64,000 nucleotides of DNA from Fulvitalea axinellae (lineage in GTDB: Bacteria > Bacteroidota > Bacteroidia > Cytophagales > Cyclobacteriaceae). Under the pieces are notes generated by a model. That model had not been told where the DNA came from, did no database searches, and saw only the letters and a list, made by a program, of their open reading frames with translations. Positions 1 through 8,068 of the stretch are shown here, in pieces. The stretch is taken from NCBI RefSeq assembly GCF_036492835.1, contig NZ_AP025314.1, positions 4,010,010-4,074,009 of the forward strand. Reading direction: 5' to 3'. Numbering within the stretch: position 1 is the stretch's first letter; every line of letters begins with the position of its first letter. Made by a program: the position numbers and the translations under genes.

Positions 1-2048
1 AGTCCAAGACCATTTCCTTTCGACTTCCTATTTGCCCTAAAATAGATGTCAAAGACTTTCGAAATATGCTCCTCGTCGATTCCCTCTCCGTTATCCTCCA
101 CAACTAGGCTTAGCGCCTCTCCTTTCTTACTTACGATAACCTTTACAAAAGCGTCGTCCTGACTTCTAAACACAATCGCATTATGAATCAAATGCTTGAA
201 TATCAACTCAAACGCCATTGGGAATGTATAAAGATCCGGTAGATCCCCTACTTCAGTCTCCAATCTGACATCGAAACGCTCAGCCTCTTTCGTAAATTCC
301 CCACAAACCGAACCCAACACATCGCTAACCGACATCCACTGCCTATGCGGGCGCTCAAAATAAAGCTCTCCCACGGCCTGTAGCTTACCCAGCATATCGT
401 CCATTTTCCGGATAGTAAGATCCACATTTCCGAAGAGCTCACGGGCTTCAGAGGAAATTCCCGACGACATATTCGCTAGGCCACAAAGCCCTAAAATGGT
501 AGTGATCGGTTGCCTGAAATCGTGCGAAGCCCGGTAAAGCAGCTCGTTCATTTCTCCATGCGTACGATTAAGCTGCTCTGTCCGTCTTTTTACTTTCCGT
601 TCCAGTCTCCGGTTCATTTCCTCCACATAACGATTGGCCTCTTCCAAACTCAACGCTTGTTCCTTAAGCTTTTTACGCTGACGTTTTACATGGTCGTTAA
701 ACCCTCTGAGTTTGCCTATCAACATTCGGTGGAGCCTGTTATAACGCCACATCGCGTAAGCGAAAATCATATTGATCAATAGAAAAACCGAAACGAACAA
801 CAAAATAATCGATTGCCTTTCCGATACGGTTTCGGCCTGCTGAAGCCGCAATTCGCTATCCATATTCGCCTGTCGCAAGCGTTCGGTTTCTTCCCGTTGC
901 TTACTCATCTCGTAGCCGGATAAAAAACCGCCCACATTAGCGTAATTCTTCTTCTTCATTCTCAAAGAAGCATGCTTTACGTACTTGCGCTTAAGCATAA
1001 ACCCCAAAGACTCATCCCCGTTAGCTTTGAAAAAATCGGCCATAACATCCAAAGGCTCGCAATCACTGATAAGCCCCTCCACTTGACTATACAAGCGAAA
1101 CGATTCTCGGAAATGCTTACTCGCCTGATCATTCTTTCCTACCTGAAGGCTATAGCGCCCTTTTAGGTATGCCAGTTTCGCCAAAGCCCGGCGGTTTTCC
1201 ACCATGCCGTAGATTCGTGACGCCTCGCCCAAGAGATGCTTCGCCTGCGCCGTATCGGGAATATTATGATTTAACGACAACTCTCCCCACAAAAGGAAAC
1301 AGCGCCCCAACCACACATACTGACCTCTTGGCTCTAAAACTTCTTTCGCTTTGTTGAAGCACGCCAAAGCCTTTAGAAAATCAAATGAAGCGTATGTGGT
1401 ATCAGCCAACACCTCTCCGGTACGCATGGCTATAATCCCGTACTCCGGCGACTCGGGAGCTTTTTGGCTAAAAAATTCAGAACACTCCCGCAAATTCCTC
1501 AACGCATACTTATGTACACCGAAGCGTTTGTACACTAACGCGATATCCATCCCCACCAACAATTCGTTCTTCACATCACCGGCCTCTACATAATACTCGC
1601 GGGCTTCGAGCAATGCGCCCAACGACTCTCCCATTAAGCACAAATCGGAGTAAACACCACCTAACGAACGGTTAACTTTGGCCACAAACGACGCCGTACT
1701 TGTGTTTTTGACCAGCGCCAAAGCCCGAACCATATTATTCTTCGCTCCCTCAAAATCGCCAAGATTCCACCTCGCCAATCCTATCTGATAATAAGACCTG
1801 CCTTCACGAAACGTAAAACCACACTTCTTCGATTTCAGCAAGGCCAACTCCGACAGCCTCTGCGTTTCCAAGGGCGTAGTGTTCCGGTAAGCGTACGAGA
1901 CATCCAAAAGGCTGTCGACATAGGCTTTATGTTTTATGGCTTTCAGGTTTCTTGATGCTTTTGGCGGACTTTTCCTTCTCTCATTCTCTGCCCATAAAGA
2001 ATTCGTCAGCACAAAAAACACCAAAACAATACAGTAGATTTTTTTCAA
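1..2048 (-). CDS. TPR-repeat sensor histidine kinase, 3' end outside window
   Basis: This is a membrane sensor kinase that would autophosphorylate a histidine and pass the phosphate to a response regulator outside the window. The start is a TTG at 2046-2048, preceded by an in-frame stop, and it gives a good signal peptide (about residues 1-20, ending LTNSLWA). Residues 30-340 are helical TPR-like repeats, presumably periplasmic. A coiled coil leads into one membrane segment near 411-436, a second coiled coil follows, and the H-box reads ASHDFRQP with His509. The ATP-binding part shows the N/G1 box (EDNGEGI), an F-box and the beginning of the G2 box before the window edge. About 680 residues are visible. 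This TPR-TM-kinase layout is common in Bacteroidota. The ligand and partner are unknown. Confidence 0.85.
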   Translation of the reverse strand, partial: MKKIYCIVLVFFVLTNSLWAENERRKSPPKASRNLKAIKHKAYVDSLLDVSYAYRNTTPLETQRLSELALLKSKKCGFTFREGRSYYQIGLARWNLGDFEGAKNNMVRALALVKNTSTASFVAKVNRSLGGVYSDLCLMGESLGALLEAREYYVEAGDVKNELLVGMDIALVYKRFGVHKYALRNLRECSEFFSQKAPESPEYGIIAMRTGEVLADTTYASFDFLKALACFNKAKEVLEPRGQYVWLGRCFLLWGELSLNHNIPDTAQAKHLLGEASRIYGMVENRRALAKLAYLKGRYSLQVGKNDQASKHFRESFRLYSQVEGLISDCEPLDVMADFFKANGDESLGFMLKRKYVKHASLRMKKKNYANVGGFLSGYEMSKQREETERLRQANMDSELRLQQAETVSERQSIILLFVSVFLLINMIFAYAMWRYNRLHRMLIGKLRGFNDHVKRQRKKLKEQALSLEEANRYVEEMNRRLERKVKRRTEQLNRTHGEMNELLYRASHDFRQPITTILGLCGLANMSSGISSEARELFGNVDLTIRKMDDMLGKLQAVGELYFERPHRQWMSVSDVLGSVCGEFTKEAERFDVRLETEVGDLPDLYTFPMAFELIFKHLIHNAIVFRSQDDAFVKVIVSKKGEALSLVVEDNGEGIDEEHISKVFDIYFRANRKSKGNGLG

Positions 2049-2546
2049 TACTTATTCGATTTTCGTCTCGGATCACCGAAACAGCCAAACAATTCCCTGC
2101 CCAAGAATCATGTAAACCTCAAAAGCATATACTCAAAGCACATCCTTGTATTATTCCTGTTTTTAAATAAAAAACAGGAACAAAAATAGAAAAGTAGGTT
2201 TACGCAAACTATAATACAAAAAAATAACAAATACATACCCTCAAACAACAATCTTATCAAAAGAAAATAATTAAATGAAAGAATAAACAAATATCTTTAA
2301 AAGAAAATATTACAAGACTATAAAAAATAAAAACTTTAAGCCCTCCCGAATTCACAACCACTAGCCCCGCAAATCGCACAAACCACAAAAGAAGCAACAA
2401 AATGATTATTTTTATGCGAACAAATCATAATTTCATTGTTTTTATTGCGAAATTAACCGCATTCTCAACTCATTATTACGAGAAACACTTTTACTTAGCG
2501 CACTTCCCTTTTTAGCGGAAACCGCTTCGTCCTAACTTCTTTCATT
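2049..2546. other. AT-rich divergent intergenic region
   Basis: This 498-base gap separates the divergent sensor kinase and purU and must carry both promoters. It is clearly more AT-rich than the flanking genes. I found no convincing TTTG/TAnnTTTG pair, no RNA gene and no credible coding frame. A 60-codon hydrophobic frame on the minus strand looks like AT-rich noise. Confidence 0.5.
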
Positions 2547-3404
2547 ATGGTTATCTCCGAAAAAAACACCGAACGTAACATTCTGCTAATAGACTGCCTT
2601 GACGCAAAAGGCCTAGTACCCAAAGCCACAAACGTTATATTCAAACACGGACTAAACATCGAGCGCAACCAAGAATTCGTTGACCAAGCCGACGAGCACT
2701 TTTTCATGAGATCCGAGATCGTCGGGACGGCGGACAGGGAGCTGCTGCTCGCCGACTTGGCCGAAGCCATGCCCCAAGACGCCAACATCCGGCTTAAGGA
2801 AAAAAGGAAAAAACGCATCGTCATCCTGGCCACCAAAGAGTACCACTGCCTCGGCGACTTGCTTACCCGACACCAATTCGGCGACTTGAATGCGGAAATC
2901 CTCGCCGTTGTCAGTAACCACGAGCACCTGCGCGACTATTGCGAAAAGTTCGGGATACCTTACCACTACGTGCCCACGCAGGGAATCGGCAGGGAAGAGC
3001 ACGAGCGGGCGGTGCTTGACACGCTCGAAGCCTATGACTTCGAATACTTGGTATTGGCCAAATACATGCGGATCCTTTCCTCGGAGTTTATCCGCCACTT
3101 CGAACACCGCATCGTAAACATCCATCACTCGTTTTTGCCCGCCTTTATCGGCGCCAATCCCTATAGGCAGGCCTACGACAGGGGCGTGAAAATTATCGGC
3201 GCCACGGCGCATATCGTCACCGACGACCTTGACGAAGGGCCGATCATATACCAAGACGTAACGCCCGTCGACCACAGTTTCAGCCCGAAAGAAATGGCCA
3301 GAGCCGGCCGCGACGTCGAGAAAATCGTATTGGCCAAGGCCTTGAAGATCGTATTCGAGGACAGATGCTTTATCAGCGGTAACAAGACCATCATTATGCG
3401 TTAG
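2547..3404 (+). CDS. purU: formyltetrahydrofolate deformylase
   Basis: PurU hydrolyses 10-formyltetrahydrofolate to formate and tetrahydrofolate, balancing one-carbon pools and supplying formate for purine synthesis. The 285-residue protein has the family's usual length. An N-terminal ACT domain (about residues 10-85) is followed by a formyltransferase catalytic domain. The catalytic triad of that fold is visible: Asn in VNIHHSFLPAF, His in ATAHIVTDDLDEGPI and Asp in the same segment. It stands alone, with no folate gene beside it, and is followed by a 600-base gap. The ATG start is the first Met before the ACT strand NILLIDC. Confidence is high because the hydrolase form with an ACT domain is distinct from PurN. 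Confidence 0.93.
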   Translation: MVISEKNTERNILLIDCLDAKGLVPKATNVIFKHGLNIERNQEFVDQADEHFFMRSEIVGTADRELLLADLAEAMPQDANIRLKEKRKKRIVILATKEYHCLGDLLTRHQFGDLNAEILAVVSNHEHLRDYCEKFGIPYHYVPTQGIGREEHERAVLDTLEAYDFEYLVLAKYMRILSSEFIRHFEHRIVNIHHSFLPAFIGANPYRQAYDRGVKIIGATAHIVTDDLDEGPIIYQDVTPVDHSFSPKEMARAGRDVEKIVLAKALKIVFEDRCFISGNKTIIMR

Positions 3405-3500
3405 GCTTTTTGGCTAAAACCCCTCGTTATTCTAAAGCGAAAACAAGGCGAATGCTGCTCGGACACTAATTGATAAATATGAGCACATACCGCCTTTTTG

Positions 3501-3588
3501 GTCCAAACACAGTATGTAACATACCTTTACATACTGTGTTTATACCCCTTACATAGTATGTTTGGAGGCCTTATACACTATGTTGGAC
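3501..3588. repeat. cluster of inverted repeats around ACACAGTATGT
   Basis: A perfect 14-base inverted repeat has arms AACACAGTATGTAA at 3506-3519 and its complement at 3527-3540, with a 7-base spacer. Two looser copies follow: ACATAGTATGT at 3551-3561 and, inverted, ACACTATGT near 3575-3583. The outer edges match too, since GTCCAA at 3501-3506 is mirrored by TTGGAC at 3583-3588. The array could be operators for a dimeric regulator, a nested RNA hairpin or a small dispersed repeat. There is no U-tract, so it is not a standard terminator. Confidence 0.6.
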
Positions 3589-3829
3589 ACTAAAACCCAG
3601 CATATCTCCCATCCTGTTTCCTGATTTTTTGAAAAAATAAAACAGCACCCTTTCAGAACGCCGTAAAGCCCGCTATAAAAGCCTTATTCGTAAAAGTGAA
3701 AAGCACCATGTTTTTCATCCAGTCTTCTGATTTTCAATATTAAAAAAAGCGGAACGATCAGCTAAAAACCTTACACTCTTGCAGAAAACCTTTAGCGTCC
3801 CAATCCGCATCACGGTATTTTCCAAATAA

Positions 3830-3855
3830 AAAACCGCCGATAACACGGCGGTTTT
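3830..3855. terminator. intrinsic terminator, convergent purU/pruA
   Basis: A perfect 10-base stem (AAAACCGCCG and complement) closes a 6-base loop. An A-run lies on its left flank and a T-run on its right, so it could stop transcription in both directions. It lies about 160 bases beyond the pruA stop. Confidence 0.75.
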
Positions 3856-4016
3856 CAATATTATTATCGTCCGGACCAAATAGGTTGGGAACTTATTAAA
3901 GGAAAAAGAAATCGTGAAGCGGTTTTATCTTTTGGCGAATACGATGGCTTCCGCACAGTTTCTTTTCGCTTTGCTATTCCCCCTTTACCATAAATCCAGA
4001 CAAAGGTTTTACCTTC

Positions 4017-5651
4017 TTATTTGTCTTCGCCCAAGAATGGGTAGCGGTAGTCTGTCGGCGACACGAAAGTCTCCTTGATAGTACGCGGAGACACCCAACG
4101 GAGCAAGTTCAAACCAGAACCGGCCTTATCGTTTGTACCCGACGCGCGACCTCCACCAAACGGCTGCTGACCAACAACGGCGCCAGTCGGCTTGTCGTTG
4201 ATATAGAAGTTACCGGCCGCGTTGCGGAGTTTATTAGTGGCTTGCTCGGCGGCGTAGCGGTCTTTTGAGAAGATCGCGCCGGTAAGAGCGTAAGGAGAAG
4301 TCTCGTCAACAAGCTCCAAAGCCTCTTCGAAGCGGGCGTCGTCGTATACGTAAACGGTGATCACCGGCCCGAAGATCTCTTCGCGCATGGTAGTGAACAT
4401 CGGATCTTCGGTCAAGATAACGGTAGGCTCAACGAAGTACCCCTTCGACTTGTCGCAGTTGCCTCCGGCGATAACCTTGGCCACGTTGCTGTTCTTAGCC
4501 TCTTCGATGTATCCGGCGATCTTGTCGAAAGACTTCTCGTCGATAACGGCGTTGACAAAGTTGGTGAAGTCCTCGGTACCGCCCATACGGATCGAAGCCA
4601 AGTCTTCCTTAACGAAAGCCTCAACCTCAGGCCACATAGAACGCGGAATGTATGCGCGCGAAGCGGCAGAACATTTCTGTCCTTGGAATTCGAAGGCTCC
4701 GCGGGTGATGCCAGTAGCCACAGCCTTAGCGCCAGCCGACGGGTGGGCGATGATAAAGTCCTTTCCGCCAGTTTCGCCTACGATGCGAGGGTAACTCTTG
4801 TACTTGTGGATGTTCTCCCCGATCTTCTTCCAGATAGTCTGGAATACGCCAGTACTTCCTGTAAAGTGGATACCGGCAAAGTCAGGATGCTCGAAAATCA
4901 CGTCGCCAGCCACAGGGCCCGAAGTGTAAACGAGGTTGATAACGCCGTCCGGCACTCCCGCTTCGCGGAACACTTCCATGATAACGTTAGCCGAATACAC
5001 CTGCGTGTTCGAAGGTTTCCACACTACGGTGTTACCCATAAGGGCAGGGGCCGCAGGCAAGTTACCGGCGATGGCGGTGAAGTTGAACGGAGTCAGGGCG
5101 AAAACGAAGCCTTCCAAAGGACGTTGCTCCAAGCGGTTCCATACGCCCGGCGAAGACTGAGGCTGCTCCGAATAGATTTCCGTCATGAACTTGACGTTGA
5201 AACGCAAAAAGTCCACAAGCTCGCAAGCCGAGTCGATCTCAGCCTGGAAGGCGTTCTTCGACTGGCCAAGCATTGTGGCCGCGTTGATTTTGGCGCGGTA
5301 AGGGCCAGCGATCAGGTCGGCGGCCTTCAAGAATACGCTGGCGCGATGCTCCCAAGAAAGCTCTTCCCAGTAGCTTTTGGCTCCCAAAGCGGCCTTGATG
5401 GCGTCCTCTACGTGCGAGGCGTCCCCGTATGAGTAATGCCCCAGAATATGCTGGTGGTCATGCGGAGGCGACATCGGACGCTTGTCTTCCGTAAACACCT
5501 CGTTACCGCCGATGTACATCGGCACGTCGATCTGCTTCGAACGCGCTTCTTCCAAAGCTTCTTTAAGCGCTTTTCTTTCGGGAGTTCCCGGAGCGTAGCT
5601 CAATACCGGCTCGTTAACAGCCTCAGGAACCTGAAAAAAACCTTTTGCCAT
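4017..5651 (-). CDS. pruA: L-glutamate gamma-semialdehyde dehydrogenase (P5C dehydrogenase)
   Basis: PruA oxidises L-glutamate 5-semialdehyde (open form of 1-pyrroline-5-carboxylate) to glutamate with NAD+, the last step of proline and ornithine catabolism. The 544-residue single-domain form matches the bacterial and mitochondrial P5C dehydrogenase subfamily. Visible landmarks are the cofactor-binding segment FTGSTGVF, the general-base glutamate in GETGGKD (Glu293) and the nucleophile in GQKCSAASR (Cys327). No proline dehydrogenase lies next to it. rocD at 17546 would feed it semialdehyde from ornithine. The ATG at 5651 fits, and a Bacteroidota-type promoter lies about 80 bases upstream. Confidence 0.95.
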   Translation of the reverse strand: MAKGFFQVPEAVNEPVLSYAPGTPERKALKEALEEARSKQIDVPMYIGGNEVFTEDKRPMSPPHDHQHILGHYSYGDASHVEDAIKAALGAKSYWEELSWEHRASVFLKAADLIAGPYRAKINAATMLGQSKNAFQAEIDSACELVDFLRFNVKFMTEIYSEQPQSSPGVWNRLEQRPLEGFVFALTPFNFTAIAGNLPAAPALMGNTVVWKPSNTQVYSANVIMEVFREAGVPDGVINLVYTSGPVAGDVIFEHPDFAGIHFTGSTGVFQTIWKKIGENIHKYKSYPRIVGETGGKDFIIAHPSAGAKAVATGITRGAFEFQGQKCSAASRAYIPRSMWPEVEAFVKEDLASIRMGGTEDFTNFVNAVIDEKSFDKIAGYIEEAKNSNVAKVIAGGNCDKSKGYFVEPTVILTEDPMFTTMREEIFGPVITVYVYDDARFEEALELVDETSPYALTGAIFSKDRYAAEQATNKLRNAAGNFYINDKPTGAVVGQQPFGGGRASGTNDKAGSGLNLLRWVSPRTIKETFVSPTDYRYPFLGEDK

Positions 5652-5727
5652 GTTATATCCCAGGTTTGTTGTTTATGAATTATTTGGTTTGTTCAATATG
5701 GACTGCCCAGGGCTCGGGCAGGCGCCA

Positions 5728-5758
5728 TAAAGGTAAAACAAATCCCGCCGAATCCAAG
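5728..5758 (-). promoter_or_regulatory. candidate Bacteroidota-type promoter of pruA
   Basis: Read on the minus strand, the -33 element is CTTG (5755-5758), followed by 19 bases and the -7 element TACCTTTA (5728-5735). The consensus is TTTG, 19-21 bases, TAnnTTTG. One base differs in each box. Confidence 0.45.
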
Positions 5759-5809
5759 GATTTATGCGGACACAGGACGGAATTCAATCTATTGCCAGAC
5801 AATATAGTA

Positions 5810-6148
5810 TCAACTTAGTTTAGGATTGTTCCAATGCCTATCCTTATCCCTATCTGTCTTTTTGTCCAGATTTTTTTTCAAGGCTTCCGTGAGGTCCACC
5901 CCAGTTTGGTTTGCCAAGCAGAGCAATACCCAAAGTACGTCGGCCATCTCGTCACCTAGGTTATCTTTTTCGCCTTTCTTAAACGATTGGTCGCCGTACT
6001 TTCGAGCCATAAGCCGGGCAAGCTCCCCTACTTCCTCGGTGAGGATGGCCATGTTTGTCAGTTCGCTGAAATAGCGTACGCCATGGGTTTTGATCCATTC
6101 GTCGACCAAGCCCTGCGCCTCTTCGATTGTAATGCCACTTGTTTTCAT
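5810..6148 (-). CDS. MazG-like nucleotide pyrophosphohydrolase
   Basis: This is a small all-alpha NTP pyrophosphohydrolase of 112 residues, the single-domain MazG-like type thought to remove non-canonical or excess (d)NTPs. The Mg-binding motif appears as LTEEVGELARL, followed by GDEMADVLWVLL, which supplies the second acidic cluster. I chose the ATG at 6148 (MKTSGITIEE) because a longer frame to 6232 would run well into dtd. The gap to the dtd stop is 25 bases on the same strand, so the two form an operon of quality-control enzymes. Substrate preference cannot be read from the sequence. Confidence 0.85.
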   Translation of the reverse strand: MKTSGITIEEAQGLVDEWIKTHGVRYFSELTNMAILTEEVGELARLMARKYGDQSFKKGEKDNLGDEMADVLWVLLCLANQTGVDLTEALKKNLDKKTDRDKDRHWNNPKLS

Positions 6149-6173
6149 AAAAGTTGAATCTGCCCTGAGGCTT

Positions 6174-6626
6174 CTATTTTTTGTCTTTTGTATCAACGAT
6201 AATCGTAACCGGACCGTCGTTGACCAACGCAACTTTCATATCGGCACCAAATTCTCCCGTAGCGACCGGCTTTCCTATCAAACCTTCGCAGACTTCCACA
6301 AAGCGTTCATACAGCGGAATAGCCACATCGGGACGGGCCGCTTTGATAAACGAAGGACGGTTCCCCTTTTTTGTGGAAGCATGGAGCGTAAATTGGCTAA
6401 CCACCAGCATTTCGCCTTTTACGTCGCACAGGCTCAGATTCATCTTCCCCTCTTCGTCCCCGAATATTCTCATGCCGGCGATTTTCTTGGCGAGCCATTG
6501 TACGTCTTCTTTCGTGTCGGCGTCTTCCACGCCCAGCAACACCAACAAACCTTTTCCGATAGCGCCTTTAACGGCCGAGTCTATGGTTACGGACGCTTCC
6601 GAAACCCGTTGCAACACCGCAATCAT
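6174..6626 (-). CDS. dtd: D-aminoacyl-tRNA deacylase
   Basis: Dtd removes D-amino acids (and glycine mischarged on tRNA-Ala) from tRNAs, a chirality proofreading step in the cytoplasm. The 150-residue length is typical. The two signature motifs are present: SQFTL near residue 78 and, towards the C-terminus, NDGPVTI, a form of the GP-motif. The catalytic pocket is formed across a dimer. It is the first gene of a two-gene minus-strand unit with the MazG-like hydrolase and is divergent from lgt. The ATG at 6626 begins MIAVLQRVSEASV, the standard N-terminus of the family. Confidence 0.95.
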   Translation of the reverse strand: MIAVLQRVSEASVTIDSAVKGAIGKGLLVLLGVEDADTKEDVQWLAKKIAGMRIFGDEEGKMNLSLCDVKGEMLVVSQFTLHASTKKGNRPSFIKAARPDVAIPLYERFVEVCEGLIGKPVATGEFGADMKVALVNDGPVTIIVDTKDKK

Positions 6627-6829
6627 AACAGTCTATTTTTTGTGTAAAACACATGAAGTTAACAAAAACGCAACGAAAATCACCGTCTGTGCGGAACGCA
6701 TACTCGCCTAACTGAACCGAGGCCCAGGGAAATGTCAGGGAAAACCAGCAATCTTTTTCCATATTGCCCCGAAGTCCCTAAATTTAGACGTTGATATCTA
6801 GTGTAAAAAAGAGAAAAACAAGCTGATAT

Positions 6830-7963
6830 ATGCACGCTATCCTAGATTACGTATTATGGTACCCCAGTCCGGAAATTTTTCCCGGCACCTCCATTCCGGT
6901 CCGCTGGTACGGTTTACTTTTCGCCTGCGCCTTTATTTTCGGGCAGATGGTTTTGACCCGCACGTTCAAGGGCGAAGGCAAAGACGAAGGTCAAGTCGAC
7001 CGCCTTGTTGTTTACATCATTACGGCCACCATCTTGGGCGCCCGCCTCGGTCACGTATTTTTCTATGAGCCTGCCAAATACTTGGCAAACCCTATTGACA
7101 TTATCAAAATCTGGGAAGGTGGACTGGCCAGCCACGGGGCAGCTTTTGCTATTATCATCACGGTATGGCTGTACTGCAACTTCAAGTTCGACATCAGCTT
7201 GACAAAATTCAATGTCAAAAAGCAGAAACGTGAAGGCCAGAGCTTCTTCTGGGTAATCGACAGGTTGGTGATCTCCGTGGCTTTGGCCGGAGCGTTTATC
7301 AGGATGGGCAACTTCATGAATTCCGAAATCATTGGTAAACCCACCGATTCGGAATCCGGTGTGGTCTTCGCCCATGACCCTGTAAGGGTTATTGAACGTA
7401 ACTTCCCATCCGTCGAAAAGGTCAGTTTCGAAAAAAATCCTGACGGAGCGGATATCGAAGGCTCGGTGCCGTTGAAAATGACACTGGAATTCAAAAAGAA
7501 CGCCGCCAATAAGCAGACGGCGGAAAGGCTTCTTTCGAATAATCTTGGTCGCTTGCTCAAAAACTACCCTGCGGTAACCGACCATGTTTTCATCCCCGCA
7601 GATCAAAAACTAAAACTCGACATCAGCCAAAAACGCGGAATCGTGACCGCTGTGGCGTATGTCCGTGGCATACCGCGCTACCCATCCCAGCTATTCGAAG
7701 CGGCTTCCTGCGTCCTTATTTTCCTCATCCTGTATCTCATCTGGAATAAATACAGGCAGAACACCCCCCAAGGCTTGCTCTTCGGAATTTTCTTGGTCAG
7801 CGTGTTCGGGTTGCGCTTTTTGTACGAGTTTTTCAAAGAAAACCAAGTGAGCTTCGAGGACCAGATGACCTATAATATGGGGCAATTACTCAGTGTTCCC
7901 CTGCTTGCCATCGGATTTATCATGATCTTTTATTCCTTGACAAAAAAGCGTAATATTGAATAG
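6830..7963 (+). CDS. lgt: prolipoprotein diacylglyceryl transferase
   Basis: Lgt moves diacylglycerol from phosphatidylglycerol onto the lipobox cysteine of prolipoproteins in the inner membrane. It is needed for the many lipoproteins of this organism, such as SusD, TamL and the GH2 enzyme here. The 377-residue protein has the expected membrane helices, the segment ARLGHVFFYEP, the HGG-like loop GGLASHGAAFA and the GNFMNSEIIGKPT signature. Between that signature and the RYPSQLFEA helix lies a soluble insertion of roughly 80 residues (about 185-270) absent from the E. coli enzyme. Extended Lgt forms are known in Bacteroidota. A terminator follows at 8023. Confidence 0.93.
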   Translation: MHAILDYVLWYPSPEIFPGTSIPVRWYGLLFACAFIFGQMVLTRTFKGEGKDEGQVDRLVVYIITATILGARLGHVFFYEPAKYLANPIDIIKIWEGGLASHGAAFAIIITVWLYCNFKFDISLTKFNVKKQKREGQSFFWVIDRLVISVALAGAFIRMGNFMNSEIIGKPTDSESGVVFAHDPVRVIERNFPSVEKVSFEKNPDGADIEGSVPLKMTLEFKKNAANKQTAERLLSNNLGRLLKNYPAVTDHVFIPADQKLKLDISQKRGIVTAVAYVRGIPRYPSQLFEAASCVLIFLILYLIWNKYRQNTPQGLLFGIFLVSVFGLRFLYEFFKENQVSFEDQMTYNMGQLLSVPLLAIGFIMIFYSLTKKRNIE

Positions 7964-8022
7964 CAGGAACTCTGCGCACTAAAAAAGACAATGCGCAAAA
8001 TTAGATTTTGACAAAAAATCAC

Positions 8023-8057
8023 AATAAACCCGACGCCTCGCATCGGGTTTATTTTTT
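8023..8057 (+). terminator. intrinsic terminator after lgt
   Basis: An 11-base perfect stem (AATAAACCCGA and complement) with a 9-base loop is followed by a run of T. It lies about 60 bases past the lgt stop and just before the next gene. Confidence 0.8.
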
Positions 8058-8068
8058 CCCGAAAACAA

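Larger units (their letters stand above)
3405..4016. other. 612-base intergenic region with inverted repeats and a terminator
   Basis: No coding frame here looks real on either strand. The region follows purU and lies downstream of pruA, so the two genes converge on it. It holds the inverted-repeat cluster at 3501-3588 and the hairpin at 3830-3855, both listed separately. The rest is AT-rich sequence with no recognisable signal. Confidence 0.6.

Noticed and set aside
2108..2290. 60-codon hydrophobic frame on the minus strand before the sensor kinase
   Set aside because: The region is very AT-rich, which makes Phe/Leu/Ile-rich frames by chance; there is no start context or family likeness.
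2652..3275. 207-codon open frame antisense to purU
   Set aside because: It lies wholly within the real purU gene, has an odd composition rich in V, G, D and F, and matches no family; it is a mirror of the coding strand.
3906..3998. Possible short peptide genes downstream of pruA
   Set aside because: No frame of useful length with a start signal was seen on either strand; the stretch looks like untranslated sequence.
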